Shown here piece after piece: positions 38,956-42,713 of a stretch of DNA of 42,713 nt (its first letter is position 1; the number at the start of each line of letters is the position of its first letter). The translations under genes were made by a program, and so were the position numbers. This DNA is from Cytophagaceae bacterium. Its GTDB lineage: Bacteria > Bacteroidota > Bacteroidia > Cytophagales > Spirosomataceae. The stretch is from assembly GCA_017984215.1 (NCBI GenBank), contig JAGOAA010000019.1, positions 1 to 42,713 of the forward strand, given 5' to 3'. The notes below the pieces were generated by a model, which was given only the letters and a program-made list of their open reading frames with translations, searched no databases and had not been told where the DNA came from.

Positions 38956-39086
38956 CTAAAGATGAAAGCATAAAAATGTCCGTTTTCACAATTTAGAATT
39001 CGTTTTAAAGCAAAGAATTTAACCGCATTTTAATTTCCGCGCCGCTGACAAATCGAAGACAATCAATAGAAAATTTAGATTTTTAC

Positions 39087-39094
39087 TATATTCG
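39087..39094 (+). promoter_or_regulatory. Candidate -7 box upstream of the DUF5715 gene
   Basis: TATATTCG differs from TAnnTTTG at one base and would start transcription near 39101, which makes the ATG at 39196 the likely start and leaves a leader of about 95 bases. Confidence 0.3.
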
Positions 39095-39195
39095 TATCCG
39101 TGGAATCTTTCTCCTTAGAACCGGTCCCATTTACCTTACTTGTAACCCAATTCGTGATAAAAAGTCAAGCATGCTGGGCTTGGAAAATTTGCATA

Positions 39196-39870
39196 ATGAG
39201 CGTAATCAACACCAAATTCAAACAAATTTCGCTGCTCCTAATAGGCTCAATCTTTGTCATCGTGTTCATTGTGGGCATGCTGTATCCCCGACAAATCAAG
39301 CGAATAATTAAAAAATTGATCGCATGGGACGCTATTTTCTATGATAACTCCTGCAAGAATTGTGAAGAATTGTTTCAGGACGGTGTGGCAGAACATGAAA
39401 ATGCTTATCGCTATGAGGGAATCAAACCCAGAGATGATTTTAAGGATTTACAAAAACTACTTGATCGGCGCATTTTAATGGAAATCAAGACTTCTGAAAA
39501 CTACGAAGTTGAACAGATGGACGCCTCCTTACCTGGCCTTTTACCAAAGGGATACAGGTTTATCAACCGACTAGCTCGGGAGTATCGAGCCCGATGTATC
39601 CAAAATAAGTTGGCTTATGTTCCATTTCGGATTACCAGTGCCGTGCGGACAAAAGAATCCGTCAAAGCACTTAGAAAGCGTAATGGGAATGCGATTGAAA
39701 ATTCAGCGCACCTGAAGGGAAAGACAATCGATATTAGTTATTTATTCAAGAAAACGGACTTGAAACAGAAGGAATTATTTATTCAATCCTTAGCAAAATT
39801 AAAGGACGAAGGGCTATGTTATGTAAAATACGAAACGAACATGAAGTGTCTTCACATTACCTGCCGATAG
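39196..39870 (+). CDS. DUF5715 family membrane-anchored protein
   Basis: The 224-residue product has an N-terminal membrane helix (LLLIGSIFVIVFIVGML) with a basic flank, then a soluble domain. The last third contains RITSAVRTKESVKALRKRNG, SAHLKGKTIDISYLF and KCLHITCR, matching the SxR, HxxGxxxD and final His pattern of the M15/DUF5715-like fold of peptidoglycan D,D-peptidases. It probably faces the periplasm. The role in this organism is not shown. The ATG at 39196 is preferred; a GTG at 39100 is open but precedes or meets the probable transcription start. No close operon partner is seen. Confidence 0.75.
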   Translation: MSVINTKFKQISLLLIGSIFVIVFIVGMLYPRQIKRIIKKLIAWDAIFYDNSCKNCEELFQDGVAEHENAYRYEGIKPRDDFKDLQKLLDRRILMEIKTSENYEVEQMDASLPGLLPKGYRFINRLAREYRARCIQNKLAYVPFRITSAVRTKESVKALRKRNGNAIENSAHLKGKTIDISYLFKKTDLKQKELFIQSLAKLKDEGLCYVKYETNMKCLHITCR

Positions 39871-39957
39871 CAGTGAAAAAAGGGTCTACAAAATTTACCA
39901 AGGAAGTATTCTCCTTTTTTGGTCTGCTTGCTTAATTTGTCTAATTTACTTGCGTTA

Positions 39958-39964
39958 AACCTAT
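39958..39964 (+). repeat. AACCTAT leader motif of the sulfatase gene
   Basis: AACCTAT lies four bases before the sulfatase ATG at 39969 and behind a TTTAC element. It is one of several such copies in the window. Confidence 0.4.
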
Positions 39965-39968
39965 TTCC

Positions 39969-41618
39969 ATGAAACATATATTAATTGGATTGCTCATCTT
40001 CGTGAGCTATTCACAAATTTTAGCGCAAAGCAATAAACGTCCGAACATCATCTTCATCATGTCGGACGACCATGCTTATCAGGCCATTTCGGCATACGAC
40101 CAACGCTTAATTTCGACACCCAACATAGACCGCATTGCCAGAAAAGGTATCCTGTTTACGAATGCCAGCGTAACCAATTCCATCTGTGCGCCTAGTCGGG
40201 CCACGATCCTAACCGGTAAGCATTCACACCTAAATGGCAAGGTCGATAATCACTTCAAATTCGATACAACGAACATTACCTTCCCGCAGATTTTACAGGC
40301 GAACGGATACCAAACGGCGATGTTTGGGAAACTACATTTTGGGAATAGCCCAAAGGGCTTTGATCAGTTCAAAATCTTACCCGACCAAGGCAATTATTAC
40401 AACCCTGATTTCTTCACAAAAAACGAGGGAAATATCAAAGTCAATGGCTATGTGACAGATATAATTACCGACATGACTTTGGACTGGTTGAAACAGGATC
40501 GAACTCCTGAAAAACCTTTCATGTTGATGTATTTACACAAGGCGCCACATCGTTCCTGGTTGATGGCAGAACGGCATTTGGATGAAATGACGCAGAAAAC
40601 ATACCCGGAACCCAAGACGCTTTTTGATGATTATTCCGGTCGGACATCTCCCGCCAAAGAAGCCGAAATGAATATCCTAACTAGTATGAGCTGGGCCGGC
40701 GACAACAAAATTTATCCGGCCACGATGGACTCATTGAAAATCCCCGAAATCGGTTTTGATAAGCGTCGTTTCGCTGCTGAAATGGGCCGATTAAATCCGA
40801 GCCAAAAAGCGAATTTTGACCGCGTTTACGATCGGATTAATGCGGAATTCATCAAGGCCTACCCGAGCATGACGGAGCAAGATAAAATGCGCTGGAAATT
40901 TCAACGCTACATGCAAGATTATTTAGGAACCTTACGATCAGTCGATGAGAACGTAGGCCGTTTATTGGATTATTTGGAAGCGAATAATTTGATGGAAAAC
41001 ACGATTATTGTGTATACCTCCGACCAAGGATTTTACTTGGGCGAGCACGGTTGGTTTGATAAGCGTTTCATCTATGATGAATCCTTCAAGACTCCGCTGA
41101 TGGTGTCGTGGCCAAGCCAAATTAAAGCCGGTCAAAAATCAGATGCCTTAGTTCAAAACCTCGATTTTGCCCAAACCTTTTTGGATGCGGCAGGCATTCC
41201 TGCGCCTAAAGATATGCAAGGCCAAAGTCTAATCCCCTTGATGACAGGAAAATCTTGGAAACGCGATGCGGTATATTACCACTATTATGAATACCCCGCA
41301 GAACACATGGTGAATCGGCACTATGCCATCGTGACGAAGAAATATAAGTTAATTCATTACTATTTTTCGACGGATGCTTGGGAGCTAATCGACCGAGAGA
41401 AGGACCCTTTGGAATTAAAGAATATCTACTATGATCCGGCGTATGCTTCAATTCGAAAGACCTTGCATAAGCAATTAGACGCATTACGACTGAAATACAA
41501 GGACAATAGCACCATTAGCAACGGCTACATAGACCGCTTTTTGAATGATGCTGTAGAAGGAAAAGTATTCGGTGTGCCGAAACAAAAGGCGGCGGAGATG
41601 AAAGCCAAAAGAAAATGA
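39969..41618 (+). CDS. Exported sulfatase (formylglycine type)
   Basis: The 549-residue product has a signal peptide (MKHILIGLLIFVSYSQILAQ) and an arylsulfatase fold. RPNIIFIMSDDHAYQA carries the metal aspartates, and the activation motif is Cys73-Ala-Pro-Ser-Arg (CAPSRATILTGK). YTSDQGFYLGEHGWFDKR holds the second metal site. Cys73 must be oxidised to formylglycine before activity; the coupled next gene encodes that enzyme. It likely removes sulfate from polysaccharides in the periplasm. The stop overlaps the FGE start by four bases (ATGA), so the two are made together. Target glycan not determined. Confidence 0.93.
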   Translation: MKHILIGLLIFVSYSQILAQSNKRPNIIFIMSDDHAYQAISAYDQRLISTPNIDRIARKGILFTNASVTNSICAPSRATILTGKHSHLNGKVDNHFKFDTTNITFPQILQANGYQTAMFGKLHFGNSPKGFDQFKILPDQGNYYNPDFFTKNEGNIKVNGYVTDIITDMTLDWLKQDRTPEKPFMLMYLHKAPHRSWLMAERHLDEMTQKTYPEPKTLFDDYSGRTSPAKEAEMNILTSMSWAGDNKIYPATMDSLKIPEIGFDKRRFAAEMGRLNPSQKANFDRVYDRINAEFIKAYPSMTEQDKMRWKFQRYMQDYLGTLRSVDENVGRLLDYLEANNLMENTIIVYTSDQGFYLGEHGWFDKRFIYDESFKTPLMVSWPSQIKAGQKSDALVQNLDFAQTFLDAAGIPAPKDMQGQSLIPLMTGKSWKRDAVYYHYYEYPAEHMVNRHYAIVTKKYKLIHYYFSTDAWELIDREKDPLELKNIYYDPAYASIRKTLHKQLDALRLKYKDNSTISNGYIDRFLNDAVEGKVFGVPKQKAAEMKAKRK

Positions 41619-42682
41619 GTCGGTATTCTATTACCCTTTATTTCTTAGTCATCACACTGTCTGTTTTCTGTCAGGCTAAAATCCCTATATGCCACGTTTC
41701 CACACCCAATCAGCTGAAGCAAATAAAATCGATTAGTCCCAAACCTACGATGAAATCCCATGCTGGGATGAAGCGTATTCCGGCAGGCATATTTTCCATG
41801 GGCTCACACGATGCGCAGGGTCGTGTAGACGAATACCCGGTTCATCAAGTGCGTGTTAAGGCCTTTTGGATGGATGAAACGGAGGTAAGCAATGCGGCGT
41901 TTGCGGCATTTGTTAAATCGACAGGCTACATAACCACGGCTGAAAAGGCGATAGATTGGGAGGAGTTGTCAAAGCAAGTTCCAAATGGAACGCCTAAACC
42001 GGCAGATTCACTTTTGGCGCCCAGTTCTTTGGTATTCGTTCCTACGACAGGCCCAGTCGATTTAACGGACTATTCCCTATGGTGGGCGTTTAAACGAGGG
42101 GCCGACTGGCGACATCCCACGGGTCCAGGCTCAACAATTCAAGGACTAGAAAATCATCCCGTCGTTCATGTTTCATGGGATGATGCAGCCGCCTATGCCC
42201 GTTGGGCCGGCAAAAGATTACCTACAGAAGCAGAATGGGAGTGGGCCAGCCGTGGGGGGTTAAAAAATAAGATTTACCCCTGGGGGAACGTGTCGGTGAA
42301 TTCCGCCCCGTATAAAGCGAATAGTTTCCAAGGGCATTTCCCCTATGAAGATCAAGCATTAGACGGGTATAAAACGATCACCGCTCCGGTTAAATCTTAC
42401 CCTGCAAATGGCTATGGATTATATGATACCGCTGGAAATGTATGGGAATGGTGCGCGGATTGGTACCGCGCCGATTATTACAAAAAGAGTCCGAGCTTAA
42501 ACCCACGTGGCCCTTCCTCAAGTGATGACCCGGATGAACCCGGTGTTGCCAAACGCGTCATGCGCGGTGGTTCTTTTTTATGCAATGATGGGTATTGTTC
42601 TAGTTACCGGTGCTCCGCACGGATGAAGTCAAGCCCAGACTCAGGCTTGCAGCATACCGGTTTTCGTTGTGTGATGGATTAA
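41615..42682 (+). CDS. Exported formylglycine-generating enzyme (FGE/SUMF1-like)
   Basis: FGE oxidises the sulfatase active-site cysteine to formylglycine using O2 and a copper-bound cysteine pair. The 355-residue product has a signal-like N-terminus (MSRYSITLYFLVITLSVFCQ) and a full FGE-sulfatase domain with GIFSMGSHDAQGRVDEYPVH, PVVHVSWDDAAAYARWAGKR, LPTEAEWEWASRGG and GNVWEWCADWY. The catalytic pair Cys323 and Cys328 has the FGE spacing (GGSFLCNDGYCSSYRC), as in human FGE, so this is a true FGE rather than a copper-free relative. It is coupled to the sulfatase by a four-base overlap. Confidence 0.92.
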   Translation: MSRYSITLYFLVITLSVFCQAKIPICHVSTPNQLKQIKSISPKPTMKSHAGMKRIPAGIFSMGSHDAQGRVDEYPVHQVRVKAFWMDETEVSNAAFAAFVKSTGYITTAEKAIDWEELSKQVPNGTPKPADSLLAPSSLVFVPTTGPVDLTDYSLWWAFKRGADWRHPTGPGSTIQGLENHPVVHVSWDDAAAYARWAGKRLPTEAEWEWASRGGLKNKIYPWGNVSVNSAPYKANSFQGHFPYEDQALDGYKTITAPVKSYPANGYGLYDTAGNVWEWCADWYRADYYKKSPSLNPRGPSSSDDPDEPGVAKRVMRGGSFLCNDGYCSSYRCSARMKSSPDSGLQHTGFRCVMD

Positions 42683-42713
42683 TGTAATTAATAACAAACT
42701 ACGTTAATTTCTC

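Noticed and set aside
1..42713. CRISPR array, insertion sequence, prophage or integrase
   Set aside because: I saw no regularly spaced repeats, transposase or integrase motifs, or terminal inverted repeats with target duplications anywhere in the window.

Overview
This window reads as a chromosomal segment of an aerobic, glycan-degrading member of the Bacteroidota, most likely of the order Cytophagales (a Spirosomataceae-type freshwater or soil bacterium). The evidence is moderate GC, Bacteroidota -7 promoter boxes (TAnnTTTG), an almost complete lack of Shine-Dalgarno sequences, a C-terminal type IX secretion sorting domain on a GH5 glycosidase, and family choices typical of the phylum (FabV, GH20, sulfatase plus FGE, GMC oxidoreductase, metalloprotease of the DUF5117/DUF4953 type, DUF1398, DUF4287). 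The genus is an inference. I see no rRNA, tRNA, CRISPR array, insertion sequence or phage module. With starts corrected, no gap between genes exceeds about 270 bases.

Layout. 1-7.5 kb: tandem NTF2-like secreted proteins (one cut by the window edge), an AraC regulator, an acetyltransferase with a cyclophilin-like protein, FabV, an SRPBCC protein and a large zinc metalloprotease. 7.5-11.2 kb: a tight four-gene operon built on myo-inositol oxygenase and a sodium/solute symporter, with a VanZ-like gene diverging from it. 11.2-18.8 kb: a GH5 enzyme behind a compact minus-strand operon (unlisted 55-aa membrane protein, SbtA-like bicarbonate transporter, DUF6671 protein, TsaC/Sua5, dihydroorotase, BioD), with a LysR regulator diverging from it over a perfect inverted repeat. 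19-23.4 kb: Rieske protein, pterin dehydratase, class B1 metallo-beta-lactamase, alpha/beta hydrolase and a small monooxygenase/DUF1398 operon. 23.5-24.6 kb: an excisionase-like antitoxin followed by a PIN-domain toxin gene broken by an in-frame stop. 24.6-33 kb: FAD monooxygenase, CYTH protein, then a plus-strand sugar module (DUF4350-like, TIM-barrel epimerase, GMC oxidoreductase, VOC, GH20, DinB). 33-39 kb: a minus-strand run of small membrane and secreted proteins headed by a membrane-anchored XRE regulator, then an exported esterase, an M23 peptidase and small proteins. 39-42.7 kb: a DUF5715 protein, then an arylsulfatase translationally coupled to its formylglycine-generating enzyme.

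How it fits together. The most interesting unit is 12.9-18.8 kb. A bicarbonate importer is co-transcribed with TsaC/Sua5 (uses bicarbonate), BioD (uses CO2) and a pyrimidine enzyme whose pathway starts from bicarbonate, beside a LysR regulator of the general type that controls carbon-uptake genes elsewhere. I propose a heterotroph's low-CO2 operon that protects carboxylation reactions. Other notable observations are a recurrent AACCTAT motif in the last bases before start codons of mostly exported proteins, a perfect palindrome carrying a -7 box in each arm between the inositol operon and the VanZ gene, and a small-membrane-protein family found in two separate operons.
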